A stretch of 20,595 nucleotides of DNA from Clostridiales bacterium (GCA_024684665.1 JAIKWN010000056.1:1-20595), one strand, 5' to 3'; positions 7,392 through 15,674 are shown, numbered from the stretch's first letter. The notes: generated by a model not told the origin, from the letters alone. Translations and numbers: made by a program.

Positions 7392-9305
7392 ATGAAAACA
7401 GAAATCAAACGCGCTGCTCTTGCCGTGATACTTACACTGTGTCTCGGCATACTTTCTGGTTGCTTTGTGCAGCCGGATCCCTCGCTGACGCCCATCACGA
7501 TCACGGAACCGGGGCTTCCCTTTGGATCGGTTACAGCCCTCCCCACAGAAGAGCCGGAGGCGACGCCGGTACCGGAAGAAACGCCGGAACCGGAGGACTG
7601 GCAGGCGAATGACAGCGGGGACTGGGAGGTCTGGAGCGAAGGCGTCCTTCCTACGACGACACCCAGAATCGCCATGACGGCGGAACCGGGCGCGGAAAGC
7701 TGGCAGACTTCTTCCACGGACTATAACGCCGGCTATCCCGTCCTGATCCTCGGTTCCACAGGACAGGACGTCACGGACCTGCAGACGCAGCTATCGCTTT
7801 TGCGCTATTATTCCGGGACGATCGACGGGAAGTATACCGCCGAGACCCGGGACGCTGTGCGCGCTTTCCAGGAGAAAAATGGCTTGACAGCTGATGGCGT
7901 TGCCGGGCGGGAGACGCAGGATCTGCTCTATTCCTCCGCTGCGAAGGCAAACCTGATCAGCGCAGAAGCTGTGGACGAAGGCTACATCCTGCTGAAACAG
8001 GGTTCCGCAGGCATCGAGGTGCGCCGGCTGCAGGCAAGGCTTTTGGAACTCGGGTATTATTCCGGCGGGGTGGACGGGCTGTATGGAACGACCACCGTGG
8101 ATGCCGTGAAGGCTTTCCAGCGGGCGTCCGGACTTTCTGCGGACGGCCAGGCAGGCTCGCAGACCCAGACGAAGCTCTACTCTTCTTCGGCAAAGTACAG
8201 CGCAAGTCCCGCGGCGACCGGGGACCCGGACGAAAACCGCCGGCTCTCCCTCGGCATGACGGGAAATGACGTTTACGCGCTGCAGCAGCGGCTCATCAGC
8301 CTGCGCTATCTGGATGGAGTGGCGGACGGCGTCTTTGGCATGGAGACGAAGGAGGCGCTGGTAGCCTTCCAGCGTGCCAATAACCTGACGGCGGATGGAG
8401 AGACCAACACCGCCACATGGAAAAAGCTGAACGGAAGCGCCCGGGCGGCCAACGCGACGCCGACCCCGGTACCGGCCACGACAGCGACGCTGCACGAGGG
8501 GGAAAGCGGCGAGAACGTCTATCTCCTGCAGGCAAGACTCTTTGAACTGGGTTACTATACGGGGCGTATCGACGGACGATACGGCTCCGAGACGACACAG
8601 GCGGTCAAGGCCTTCCAGCGTGCGAACGGTCTCTCGGCTGACGGCGTTTTCGGGAAAGGAACGCGCACGCGGCTTTACAGCAGCAGCGCTGTATCCGCAG
8701 ACGCTGCGCCGTATGCTGCGGACGAGCCGGAGGCGACGGATCCTACGGGAATGTCGGCCATGCGCAGGGGAGAACGGAGCGAAAACGTTCGCCTTCTGCA
8801 GGAGAGACTCGTGCATTACGGGTATCTTTCTCAGGCGGACGGACAGTTCGGCTCCGGTACGGAGCGCGCGGTGAAACTCTTCCAGGAGGCGAATGGGCTG
8901 ACGGCGGACGGTATCGCCGGGCAGAAAACGCTGGAACTGCTCTTCGGGAACGACGCGGTCGCGTACAAGGATCGCTTTGGGAAAAGCACCGCGACCGTGA
9001 CGGCGACGCCGAAACCGGAAAAAATGGCAGCTACGATAGCAACCCCGAAACCGAATACAAACAAAGTGCTGCAGTGGCAGAGCGAGGGAGACGACGTACG
9101 GCAGTATCAGACGAGGCTCGTGGAGCTGGGCTATCTCACATCCCGCTATGTGAACGGTGTCTTCAACCAGCCGACCGTCGAAGCCACAAAGGCGTTCCAG
9201 AAAATGAACGGTCTCAAGGTGGACGGCGCTGCCGGACCGGACACCCTCGTGCTCTGCTATTCGAAACGCGCGCTGAACGCGAATGGCGACGTGCCGGGGG
9301 ACTGA
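7392..9305 (+). CDS. Lipoprotein with six peptidoglycan-binding (PG_binding_1) domains
   Basis: This 637-residue secreted lipoprotein has a signal peptide of basic residues, a hydrophobic core and lipobox LSGC (21-24; lipidated Cys24). A Pro/Glu/Thr-rich spacer (about 25-110) follows. Then come six repeats of the PF01471-type fold at about 115-181, 197-263, 285-348, 367-431, 456-519 and 559-625. Each carries the LQxxLxxLGYY...DGxYGxxTxxAVKAFQ...GLxADGxxGxxT pattern. Repeats 3-4, 4-5 and 5-6 are separated by Thr/Pro/Ala linkers. No amidase, transpeptidase or other catalytic domain is present, so it probably tethers membrane to cell wall or scaffolds wall enzymes. Start ATG 7392 follows AGAGGG. 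A TATAAT at 7342-7347 overlaps the preceding stop codon but lacks a convincing -35, so read-through from the upstream operon is equally likely. Confidence 0.92.
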   Translation: MKTEIKRAALAVILTLCLGILSGCFVQPDPSLTPITITEPGLPFGSVTALPTEEPEATPVPEETPEPEDWQANDSGDWEVWSEGVLPTTTPRIAMTAEPGAESWQTSSTDYNAGYPVLILGSTGQDVTDLQTQLSLLRYYSGTIDGKYTAETRDAVRAFQEKNGLTADGVAGRETQDLLYSSAAKANLISAEAVDEGYILLKQGSAGIEVRRLQARLLELGYYSGGVDGLYGTTTVDAVKAFQRASGLSADGQAGSQTQTKLYSSSAKYSASPAATGDPDENRRLSLGMTGNDVYALQQRLISLRYLDGVADGVFGMETKEALVAFQRANNLTADGETNTATWKKLNGSARAANATPTPVPATTATLHEGESGENVYLLQARLFELGYYTGRIDGRYGSETTQAVKAFQRANGLSADGVFGKGTRTRLYSSSAVSADAAPYAADEPEATDPTGMSAMRRGERSENVRLLQERLVHYGYLSQADGQFGSGTERAVKLFQEANGLTADGIAGQKTLELLFGNDAVAYKDRFGKSTATVTATPKPEKMAATIATPKPNTNKVLQWQSEGDDVRQYQTRLVELGYLTSRYVNGVFNQPTVEATKAFQKMNGLKVDGAAGPDTLVLCYSKRALNANGDVPGD

Positions 9306-9356
9306 GATTCATGGAAATCCATTGATCATCCCATAAAAAAAGAGGAGGAATGTCTC

Positions 9357-10688
9357 ATGAACGCCATCACGAGCGAGCTACTGTCCCGCTATGAGAAAGA
9401 AACGGCCGTAGCACCCGGAAACCGCATGGCGCGGCATACCCTGTCTAAATGCAAAATCGAGGACGCCGCGTTTGTTCAGGAGGCGGCCCAGCGCCTCCGC
9501 CATAAATTCTCCTGCCAGATCGAAACACTGCCGGTAACAAATCAGAAATCCAGCGGGCGCTGCTGGCTCTTCGCTGCGACGAACCTTCTGCGCGAGCGAA
9601 TCGCGAAGGCCCGGGGACTGGAACAGTTTGAGCTTTCACAGAGCTATCTCGCGTTCTGGGACAAGTTCGAGCGCAGCAACTACTTCCTGGAGAGCATTCT
9701 TGCCACTCGGGATTTGCCGCATGACGACCGCACGGTCATGTTCATCCTGCAGACCGGCGTGCACGACGGCGGCCAGTGGGATATGTTTGCGAACATCGTG
9801 CGCAAATACGGCATCGTTCCCAAGGACGTCTTCGACGAGACGCAGCAGAGCAGCAACACGCGGCGCATGAATTATCTCCTGAACCGTTATATGAAGCGCT
9901 GTGCGGCGGAGCTCCGGCGGCATTCCCGCAGTGGGGCGAACGAAATTGCGCTGCAAGCGGAAAAAGAGACGATGCTGGGCAAAGTCTACGACTTCCTTAC
10001 CCGGTGCTACGGCGAGCCGCCTAAGCGCTTTAATTTCGAATTCGTGGACAAAGACAAAACCTACCATGTGGAAGAAAACCTGACGCCCCTATCCTTCGCG
10101 GAGCGCACGCTCGCCCTGCAACTGCTGGACGAAACTGTCAGTATCATTCACGCGCCCACAAGCGATAAGCCTTTTGATGCGACGTATACGATCCGATTCC
10201 TAGGCAATGTAGCGGACGGGCGCGCCGTGCGCCATCTGAACCTCAGATTGGACGACTTCAAAGCGGCTGTTCTTGCGCAGCTTCAGTCGGGGTATCCCGT
10301 CTGGTTCGGAAGCGACGTCGGTCACGACGGGGACCGAGAACTCGGCCTCTGGGACGATGCGCTGTTCGATTATGAGACGCTGACGGGCCTTCCGCTTGAC
10401 ATTTCCAAAGAGGATGGCCTGGATTATTGCTTCTCCGCGATGGATCACGCCATGGTGCTGACCGGCGTGCAGCTGGAACAGGGGAGGCCTGTACGCTGGC
10501 GCATCGAAAACAGCTGGGGCGACGAACACGGACAAAAGGGCTATTACATCTGCTCCGACAGCTGGTTTGGCAAATACGTTTACCAGGCGGCGGTGGAGCG
10601 GAGGTTCCTCGGGGAAAAGGCCGCTCTGTACGAGAAGGAACCGGTCGTCCTGGATCCGTGGGATCCCATGGGCACTCTGGCGGAGTGA
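9357..10688 (+). CDS. pepC: C1B family cysteine aminopeptidase (PepC / bleomycin hydrolase)
   Basis: The 443-residue intracellular peptidase releases N-terminal amino acids from peptides. The papain-type catalytic set is complete: Gln63 and nucleophile Cys69 in NQKSSGRCWLFAA, His364 in MDHAMVLTGV, and Asn385 in ENSWGDEHG. The block SQSYLAFWDKFERSNYFLE and the GGQWDMFANIVRKYG segment are characteristic of the PepC/bleomycin hydrolase family. Members assemble as hexameric barrels in which the C-terminal tail regulates exo- versus endopeptidase activity. There is no signal peptide. The ATG at 9357 is preceded by GAGGAGG at 9341-9347. An out-of-frame ATG at 9349 lies closer to the Shine-Dalgarno and should be ignored. 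The next gene starts four bases after the stop. Confidence 0.95.
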   Translation: MNAITSELLSRYEKETAVAPGNRMARHTLSKCKIEDAAFVQEAAQRLRHKFSCQIETLPVTNQKSSGRCWLFAATNLLRERIAKARGLEQFELSQSYLAFWDKFERSNYFLESILATRDLPHDDRTVMFILQTGVHDGGQWDMFANIVRKYGIVPKDVFDETQQSSNTRRMNYLLNRYMKRCAAELRRHSRSGANEIALQAEKETMLGKVYDFLTRCYGEPPKRFNFEFVDKDKTYHVEENLTPLSFAERTLALQLLDETVSIIHAPTSDKPFDATYTIRFLGNVADGRAVRHLNLRLDDFKAAVLAQLQSGYPVWFGSDVGHDGDRELGLWDDALFDYETLTGLPLDISKEDGLDYCFSAMDHAMVLTGVQLEQGRPVRWRIENSWGDEHGQKGYYICSDSWFGKYVYQAAVERRFLGEKAALYEKEPVVLDPWDPMGTLAE

Positions 10689-10692
10689 CAGC

Positions 10693-11532
10693 GTGCGGGA
10701 ACTGGATCGCTGTGTGCTGGTTGAGCGCAGCCTGAACAAACGATTCCGCAAGGAACTGTGGACGCCGTTTATGAAGGCCATCCGGGACTATCATCTGATA
10801 GACCCGGGTGACCGGATCGCCGTATGCATCTCCGGCGGCAAGGACTCCATGCTACTCGCGAAGCTGATGCAGGAGCTTTTAAGGCATACGGAGGTGCCCT
10901 TCGAAGCGGTGTATCTCGTCATGGATCCGGGATATAGCCCGGAAAACCGGCGGCGTATCGAGGAAAACGCCGCTCTTCTGCGTGTCCCGGTAACGATCTT
11001 TGGGAATCGGATCTTTGATGCGGCGTATGAAACGGATCGCAATCCATGCTATCTCTGTGCCCGTATGCGCAGGGGCGCTCTGTACAGCCGGGCGCAGGAG
11101 CTGGGCTGTAATAAGATCGCCTTGGGGCATCATCTGGACGACGTGATCGAAACGCTTCTCATCAGCCAGTTTTACGGCGCACAGCTGCAGGCCATGCGCC
11201 CGCGCCTTAGGAGCCAAAACTTTCCGGGCATGGAACTGATCCGCCCGCTCTTCTGCGTGGAAGAGGCGGACATCATCGCCTGGTGCCGCTATAACGACCT
11301 CCATTTCCTGCGCTGCGCCTGCCGGCTGACGGAGGGTATCGGACAGAGCAGGGACGGGGTCGGCGCTTCGAAACGGCAGGAGGCAAAGGCACTTATCGCT
11401 TCCCTGCAAAAGAACAATCCGGACATCAAAAAAAGCTTGTTTGCCGCCGTTCATGCGGTCTGCTTGGACACGATGCCGGGCTGGAAACAGAACGGCGTGG
11501 CGCACAGCTTTCTGGAAGAATACGAAGAATGA
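10693..11532 (+). CDS. TtcA-family tRNA thiolation PP-loop ATPase
   Basis: This 279-residue cytosolic protein belongs to the N-type ATP pyrophosphatase family that adenylates and thiolates tRNA; E. coli TtcA makes 2-thiocytidine at position 32. The ATP-binding PP-loop is SGGKDS (residues 47-52). A CxxC pair (Cys119, Cys122, in NPCYLCARMRRG) and further cysteines at Cys208 and Cys210 match the positions that bind an iron-sulfur cluster in TtcA. The GHHLDDVIETLL motif is also typical. The frame is open upstream inside pepC, but GTG at 10693, seven bases after GGAG (10682-10685), gives the expected length and a start four bases past the pepC stop. The exact tRNA modification in this lineage is uncertain, since several TtcA-like paralogues exist in Clostridia. 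Confidence 0.87.
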   Translation: MRELDRCVLVERSLNKRFRKELWTPFMKAIRDYHLIDPGDRIAVCISGGKDSMLLAKLMQELLRHTEVPFEAVYLVMDPGYSPENRRRIEENAALLRVPVTIFGNRIFDAAYETDRNPCYLCARMRRGALYSRAQELGCNKIALGHHLDDVIETLLISQFYGAQLQAMRPRLRSQNFPGMELIRPLFCVEEADIIAWCRYNDLHFLRCACRLTEGIGQSRDGVGASKRQEAKALIASLQKNNPDIKKSLFAAVHAVCLDTMPGWKQNGVAHSFLEEYEE

Positions 11533-11555
11533 CCCCGCCGCGGTGCGGCGGGGTC
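11531..11555. terminator. Perfect 11-bp GC-rich hairpin between convergent genes
   Basis: Arms at 11531-11541 and 11545-11555 are exactly complementary (GACCCCGCCGC / GCGGCGGGGTC) around a three-base loop. The left arm includes the last two bases of the thiolation-gene stop codon. The right arm lies 16 bases from the MATE stop codon. A strict U-tract is missing on the + side. On the - side a T-rich stretch (ATTCTT...ATTCTTCC) follows. It probably works as a shared transcription terminator, better for the MATE transcript. Confidence 0.65.
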
Positions 11556-11571
11556 GATGGATTTCCTGGAT

Positions 11572-12954
11572 TCAACGGGTCCTGCCGGGACTGGCTTCGT
11601 CCGGGTACAGGTCATCCCGCGTGATATTCCGGAGCCATTTCCTGCTTCTGTAATGCGAGATGACCCACGGCCATTTGACAAACTCGTCTGTGCACATGAG
11701 AAAGTATACCCACATGGCTGGGAGTTTCAGCACAGCAGCGGAGAAGAACGTAAGGGGCACAGCGTATATCCACATGTCGATTGTGTCGCATATAAGGCCC
11801 CAGCGACTGTCTCCGCCTGCCCGGAACACACCTCCGATGAGCGTCGTGTTCACGGCGCCGCCCATGACGTAATAGGAATTGATGAGCAGCATCGTGCGAA
11901 GGTACCCTTTTCCGGCCGGCGTGAGGCCAACGAAGCGCAAGATCGCTGGCATTGAGGCGAGGATCATCGCGCCCCCGACCGCGCCGAACAGCACGGTCAG
12001 CCGCATGACGTCCCCCGACGCCGCATCTGCTTCCTCGAGCCGGTTTTCCCCAATCTTCTGTCCCAGGAGAATGCCACCCGCGCTCGCGACGCCCCAGGCC
12101 AAGACCAGCCCAAAATTGCGCACCACGGACGCGAATGCGTTTGCCGCCACGACGTCCGGCCCAAGAAACTGACCGATAGCCACGGCGTACATGGAAAACG
12201 CCAGCCCCCAGGATGCGTCGTTCAGCACAGCTGGGAGCGCCATACGACAAAAATCCCCGAGCAGCGCGCGGTTCGAAGCGAACATGGTGGACAGGCGGAG
12301 TTTCACGTCCCTGCTTGCCCGGGAGACCAGAAACACGCCGACGAGTTCCGCGGCGCGGGAAAGGGAAGTTGCGAGCGCGACGCCCGCCGCCCCCATTTTC
12401 GGAGCTCCTAAGAGTCCGAAGATGAATACCGCGTTCAGCAGGATGTTCAGCGAGAACGCGAAGGTGTTGAGCGCTGTGGTTATGGGGATCCGGCCGACGC
12501 TCCGCAGCACGGCGATATAGACTTCCAGGATGCCCCAGAACAGATAGGCGGCGCTAATTCTTCTGAGGTACTGCGTACCGATCGCGATCAGTTCCGGATC
12601 CGGTGTGAATACGCGCATCATGCCTTCCGGGACGCACAGGGCTGCGGAGGCAAAAAGCGCTGAGACTGAGAGGGAGAAGCGCAGGGCGATGCCTTCCACC
12701 GTATGGATAGCCCTGAGATCTCCCTTTCCGTAATACTGCGCGGAGAGCATTGTGACGCCGGTGCCGATGCCGTAAAGAATCACGAACAGGATGCTGGTAT
12801 ACTGCGTAGCTAGGGACACTGCGGAGATGTGCGCCTGACCGACAGAATTCAGCATCAGGATATCTGCCGAGCTGACCGCCGTACTGAGCAGGTTTTCGAG
12901 AACGATGGGGATGGTCAGCCTCGCGATCTGCCTGTAATACGTCTGCTTTTTCAT
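11572..12954 (-). CDS. MATE family multidrug/cation antiporter
   Basis: This is a 460-residue integral membrane protein with about twelve hydrophobic helices arranged as two homologous MatE halves (about residues 13-175 and 235-400). Family features include the N-terminal IVLENLLSTAVSSADILMLN helix, QYYGKGDLRAI in the first loop, and an AANAFASVVRN segment opening the second half. It exports drugs or metabolites using a sodium or proton gradient; neither the substrate nor the coupling ion can be read from sequence. The ATG at 12954 is preceded by GGAGGG five bases upstream on this strand. It stands alone on the - strand with its own promoter and is divergent from the gene at 13069. Confidence 0.93.
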   Translation of the reverse strand: MKKQTYYRQIARLTIPIVLENLLSTAVSSADILMLNSVGQAHISAVSLATQYTSILFVILYGIGTGVTMLSAQYYGKGDLRAIHTVEGIALRFSLSVSALFASAALCVPEGMMRVFTPDPELIAIGTQYLRRISAAYLFWGILEVYIAVLRSVGRIPITTALNTFAFSLNILLNAVFIFGLLGAPKMGAAGVALATSLSRAAELVGVFLVSRASRDVKLRLSTMFASNRALLGDFCRMALPAVLNDASWGLAFSMYAVAIGQFLGPDVVAANAFASVVRNFGLVLAWGVASAGGILLGQKIGENRLEEADAASGDVMRLTVLFGAVGGAMILASMPAILRFVGLTPAGKGYLRTMLLINSYYVMGGAVNTTLIGGVFRAGGDSRWGLICDTIDMWIYAVPLTFFSAAVLKLPAMWVYFLMCTDEFVKWPWVISHYRSRKWLRNITRDDLYPDEASPGRTR

Positions 12955-12984
12955 TCATACCCTCCGATGGTCTTTCCGGCGGGA

Positions 12985-13013
12985 ATGATAGCATACTCTC
13001 TCGTGCGTTTCAA
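12985..13013 (-). promoter_or_regulatory. Sigma-A-type promoter of the MATE gene
   Basis: On the - strand, TTGAAA (13013-13008) and TATCAT (12990-12985) are separated by exactly 17 bases. The expected transcript start is near 12978, leaving a leader of about 24 bases that contains the GGAGGG ribosome binding site. No operator-like palindrome is evident. Confidence 0.7.
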
Positions 13014-13068
13014 CCTTGTGCGCCTGTTTTAGGCCGACAAGGAAACGCGACCTGCATAAGGAGGAAAT

Positions 13069-14787
13069 ATGACCCGAGGCCTGGCGTTCCGAAAGGGAAG
13101 GGCGCTTCTGCTCTCCGTCGTTTGTCTGTTGGCCGCCCTTTTCATCCATCCTCTGTATGAGGATGTGGACAATTATTCTGTTTCCATGGTGACCATGGGA
13201 CTCTTTGGGGGAAACGGATGTCAGTATACCCATACGATCCTGAACGCTTTGCTCGGCGGCTTGTCGTGCCTTTTGCCCTCGGCGGACGTTTTCGCGCTTC
13301 TCGCCCACGTACTTGTTTTTCTGTGCTTTTTCCTTCTGATGGATATTTCCGGGGACGCGGAGGATACCGCGCTTTCCCTTTCCAAGGGTTCTCTATTCGT
13401 TCCCTGCGCCATGTTCTGTCTGTTTTTCAGCGCTTCCTTGTGTCTGCTCACGGCCAATTACGGCATTCAGGCCGTCTTTTTTGCGGGAACCGGCTGGCTT
13501 GCGCTCTCCTGCGGGATCCGGAAAAGGAGCGGGACCCTGTATAGCTGCGGCCTTCTTCTGCTGGTGTCCGGTATGCTCTGGCGGCTGTCTGTCGCTGCCG
13601 TTCTGATCCCCTATATCCTGCTGGATCTCGCCCTTTGGTTTTCAAATTGTTCCACAGGGGAGCGGCGGCGGGCAGTATTTGGCGTTTTGCCCGTATGCCT
13701 TTCCGCGTTGTTCCTTGTGGGATGCCAGGTGCTGTATGAACGCAAGCCGGACGTGCGGGAGGGCTTCGCGTACGATCGCGCCCGGATCCTGCTTGAAGAC
13801 TATCCGACGAAGGATTGGGAAGAAATCAGGCAGGAGGGAGAGGATCTCGGTTTTACGGAGCTCGATTACGACATGGCGCGCCTGTGGTTCCTGGCGGACA
13901 CGGAACGGATGGACACCGCTTTTCTCACAAAGATGGGAGAGACGGGCCAGACTGTGCAGTATAAGCCGGATCTTAAAGGGCTCGCCGGCGCGGCGGATGA
14001 ACTGCTGCATTTTTTTGAGGACGAACGAAAGGAGAATTACGCCTGGCTCGCCGGAATGGTCCTGCTGATTCTTCTGACAGCTTTCTCGGGCGCGCCGGCG
14101 CGGTATACCGTCATGGCTGGCCTCTCAGCAGCGGGAAGCCTTGTCGTTATCCTGTTTTTTCTTATGATCGGGCGGGCGCCGCTGCGCCTGCTGCACATGG
14201 TGTTCATCGCAGAAACCCTCTGCCTTGCAGGAATCCTCCTGCGGGCGGAGGAACAGGGGAACGGACGAAGAAAGGCCGCAGCTGTGATTGTACGCATGGC
14301 GCTGTCTGCTGTTCTTAGTCTGCTTATGCTCTTCTCTGTCTGCTATACTGTAAAGAAGGATGGCTTCAGGAAACCGCAGACAGCGCTTTTCGCCCGGACG
14401 GGACAGGAGGAGGAACCTGCGGAAGAAGACTTTACGCTATGGGAAGACTGGCACGCAGGCATCGCCCATACCCTGATGGACGAAGGAAAACTTCCGACTG
14501 CGGGTTTGCTTCCGTACAACCTTCCGGCAGGGGACTGGGTATACGGGCAGCCTTATTTCAAGGAGTATCTGCAATCCATCGGGCTTGCGAATCCCGCTCG
14601 CCACATCCTTGAAAACGAGAACGCGTTTTTTGCCACGAACGACGAAGAATTCCTGCTGGAAACGCTCCTGTATCTCTCCGAAAAGACGGGGGAAACCATC
14701 GAAGCGGTTCCGGCGGGGAAAAAGAACGGGATCGCCCGCTATATCCTGCAGCGCCGTGCACTTGCCAAGAAAGAAGACATGCGGTAA
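13069..14787 (+). CDS. Polytopic membrane protein of unknown function (GT-C-like architecture)
   Basis: The family is not recognised with confidence. The 572-residue product has about twelve hydrophobic segments. The first helix (about 11-28) is followed by an acidic loop, HPLYEDVDNYS, and a GlyGlyAsnGly-containing turn before helix 2. More helices run to about residue 225. A soluble loop of about 110 residues follows, then another helix cluster (about 325-425) and a C-terminal soluble domain of about 145 residues. An acidic motif in the first extracytoplasmic loop of a many-helix protein recalls GT-C glycosyltransferases and related Clostridia membrane proteins that act on cell-surface polymers. 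That is an analogy, not evidence of activity. The ATG at 13069 follows AAGGAGG. It is divergent from the MATE gene, and its 3' end overlaps the folT promoter. Confidence 0.75.
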   Translation: MTRGLAFRKGRALLLSVVCLLAALFIHPLYEDVDNYSVSMVTMGLFGGNGCQYTHTILNALLGGLSCLLPSADVFALLAHVLVFLCFFLLMDISGDAEDTALSLSKGSLFVPCAMFCLFFSASLCLLTANYGIQAVFFAGTGWLALSCGIRKRSGTLYSCGLLLLVSGMLWRLSVAAVLIPYILLDLALWFSNCSTGERRRAVFGVLPVCLSALFLVGCQVLYERKPDVREGFAYDRARILLEDYPTKDWEEIRQEGEDLGFTELDYDMARLWFLADTERMDTAFLTKMGETGQTVQYKPDLKGLAGAADELLHFFEDERKENYAWLAGMVLLILLTAFSGAPARYTVMAGLSAAGSLVVILFFLMIGRAPLRLLHMVFIAETLCLAGILLRAEEQGNGRRKAAAVIVRMALSAVLSLLMLFSVCYTVKKDGFRKPQTALFARTGQEEEPAEEDFTLWEDWHAGIAHTLMDEGKLPTAGLLPYNLPAGDWVYGQPYFKEYLQSIGLANPARHILENENAFFATNDEEFLLETLLYLSEKTGETIEAVPAGKKNGIARYILQRRALAKKEDMR

Positions 14788-14790
14788 AAT
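14762..14790 (+). promoter_or_regulatory. Sigma-A-type promoter of folT
   Basis: TTGCCA (14762-14767) and TAAAAT (14785-14790) each match consensus at five of six positions and have an exact 17-base spacer. The -10 box overlaps the stop codon of the upstream membrane-protein gene. Transcription would begin near 14797, a few bases before the first paired helix of the riboswitch. A 7-bp inverted repeat (14781-14787 with 14798-14804) spans the -10 and the start site. Confidence 0.7.
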
Positions 14791-14804
14791 AACGCCATTA
14801 CCGC

Positions 14805-14905
14805 AACAGGCAGAGTAGCTTCTGGCGCGTCAAGTGCTCATGGACGGGGAGTTGCCATGGGACGAAGCCCGATAGGGCGCGGTGCCAGCGGCGCATCCCG
14901 CTGTT
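14805..14905 (+). ncRNA. THF (tetrahydrofolate) riboswitch aptamer
   Basis: The conserved blocks of the THF aptamer appear in order: GAGTAG, GCGTCAAGTG, a GGGGA-G-TTG loop, GACGAAG, GCGCGGTGCC and GCGCATCCCGC. Supporting helices are P1 AACAG 14805-14809 with CTGTT 14901-14905, P2 CTGGC 14822-14826 with GCCAG 14884-14888, P3 of seven pairs 14837-14843 with 14855-14861, and P4 GCCC 14867-14870 with GGGC 14875-14878 closed by GATA. The aptamer senses reduced folates, and the downstream gene is a folate transporter S component, so ligand should switch the gene off. Confidence 0.92.
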
Positions 14906-14915
14906 ATCCTGGACT

Positions 14916-14950
14916 GCCTCTGCGGAATCTTGTTTCGGGAGGCGTTTTTT
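14916..14950 (+). terminator. Intrinsic terminator / RBS-sequestering hairpin of the folT riboswitch
   Basis: GCCTC at 14916-14920 pairs with GAGGC at 14939-14943. The stem continues, with a G-U pair and one bulged G, to eleven pairs closing a five-base loop (14928-14932). GTTTTTT (14944-14950) follows directly, and the folT ATG is the next base. The 3' arm contains the only good folT ribosome binding site (GGGAGG, 14937-14942), so the hairpin could block both transcription and translation. CTCTGC (14918-14923) in its 5' arm is complementary to GCAGAG (14810-14815) at the aptamer entrance, which offers an antiterminator. Confidence 0.8.
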
Positions 14951-15661
14951 ATGCGTACGGAAGCAAAGGAACTGAAGCTGTTTCCGCATCCCTTCAGCTG
15001 GGAATACTGGCGGACAGCCGCTAGGGAGTTGAAGGATGTCCGCGTGCTCGTGTTCGCGGCGATGATGATCGCACTGCGCGTTGCGCTGAAATCGGTTTCC
15101 ATCCCGGTAGCGGCGGACTTGAACATCAGCGTCGCTTTTTTCGTGAATGCGTACGGCGCTATGATCATGGGGCCGGTGGTTGCCAGCCTCGCCGCAGCGG
15201 TGACGGATACCCTCGGCTGTATTCTCTTCCCGAAGGGGACGTATTTCTTCCCCTTTATCTTTACGGAGATGGCCGGATCTCTCATTTTCGCGCTGTGTCT
15301 CTACCGGGCGCGGATCACGGTCCGGCGTGTCGTGCTGTCACGATTCTGCATCGACTTTTTTGTCAACATCCTTATGACGACGCCGATCATGTCGCTGTAT
15401 TACCGGCTGATCCTCGGCAAAACCTATACCATGTTCCATCTTCCACGCATCGTGAAAAACCTCGCACTGTTCCCGGTCGAATCCGTGCTGCTCGTGTTAT
15501 TCCTGCGTGCGCTGATTCCGCCCACGTCGAGGGTGGGGTTCAACGTGCCGCCGGTGGATGATCTGCGTTTCACAAAAAAGAACGCCGCGATGCTTATCGT
15601 GCTCTTCGCACTTGGCTGCGCGGCGGTGGGGTTCTATCTGTGGCTTCGGGGAAATAAATGA
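14951..15661 (+). CDS. folT: Folate-specific ECF transporter S component FolT
   Basis: This 236-residue membrane protein binds folate and docks on the shared EcfA1-EcfA2-EcfT module for uptake. About six hydrophobic helices are visible. The ADLNISVAFFVNAYGAMIMGP and VTDTLGCILFPKGTYFFPFIF segments are typical of the folate-family S components. The open frame extends back to 14882, but that part lies inside the riboswitch. The ATG at 14951 follows GGGAGG with an eight-base gap made mostly of the terminator T-run. The THF riboswitch directly upstream strongly supports the folate assignment. The gene ends 13 bases from the end of the convergent rhomboid-like gene, with no clear terminator between them. 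Confidence 0.93.
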   Translation: MRTEAKELKLFPHPFSWEYWRTAARELKDVRVLVFAAMMIALRVALKSVSIPVAADLNISVAFFVNAYGAMIMGPVVASLAAAVTDTLGCILFPKGTYFFPFIFTEMAGSLIFALCLYRARITVRRVVLSRFCIDFFVNILMTTPIMSLYYRLILGKTYTMFHLPRIVKNLALFPVESVLLVLFLRALIPPTSRVGFNVPPVDDLRFTKKNAAMLIVLFALGCAAVGFYLWLRGNK

Positions 15662-15674
15662 AACCGGGGATCTC

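Noticed and set aside
14882..14950. A longer folT product starting within the riboswitch.
   Set aside because: The extra codons lie in the aptamer and terminator, and the ATG at 14951 has a proper ribosome binding site and fits the family start.
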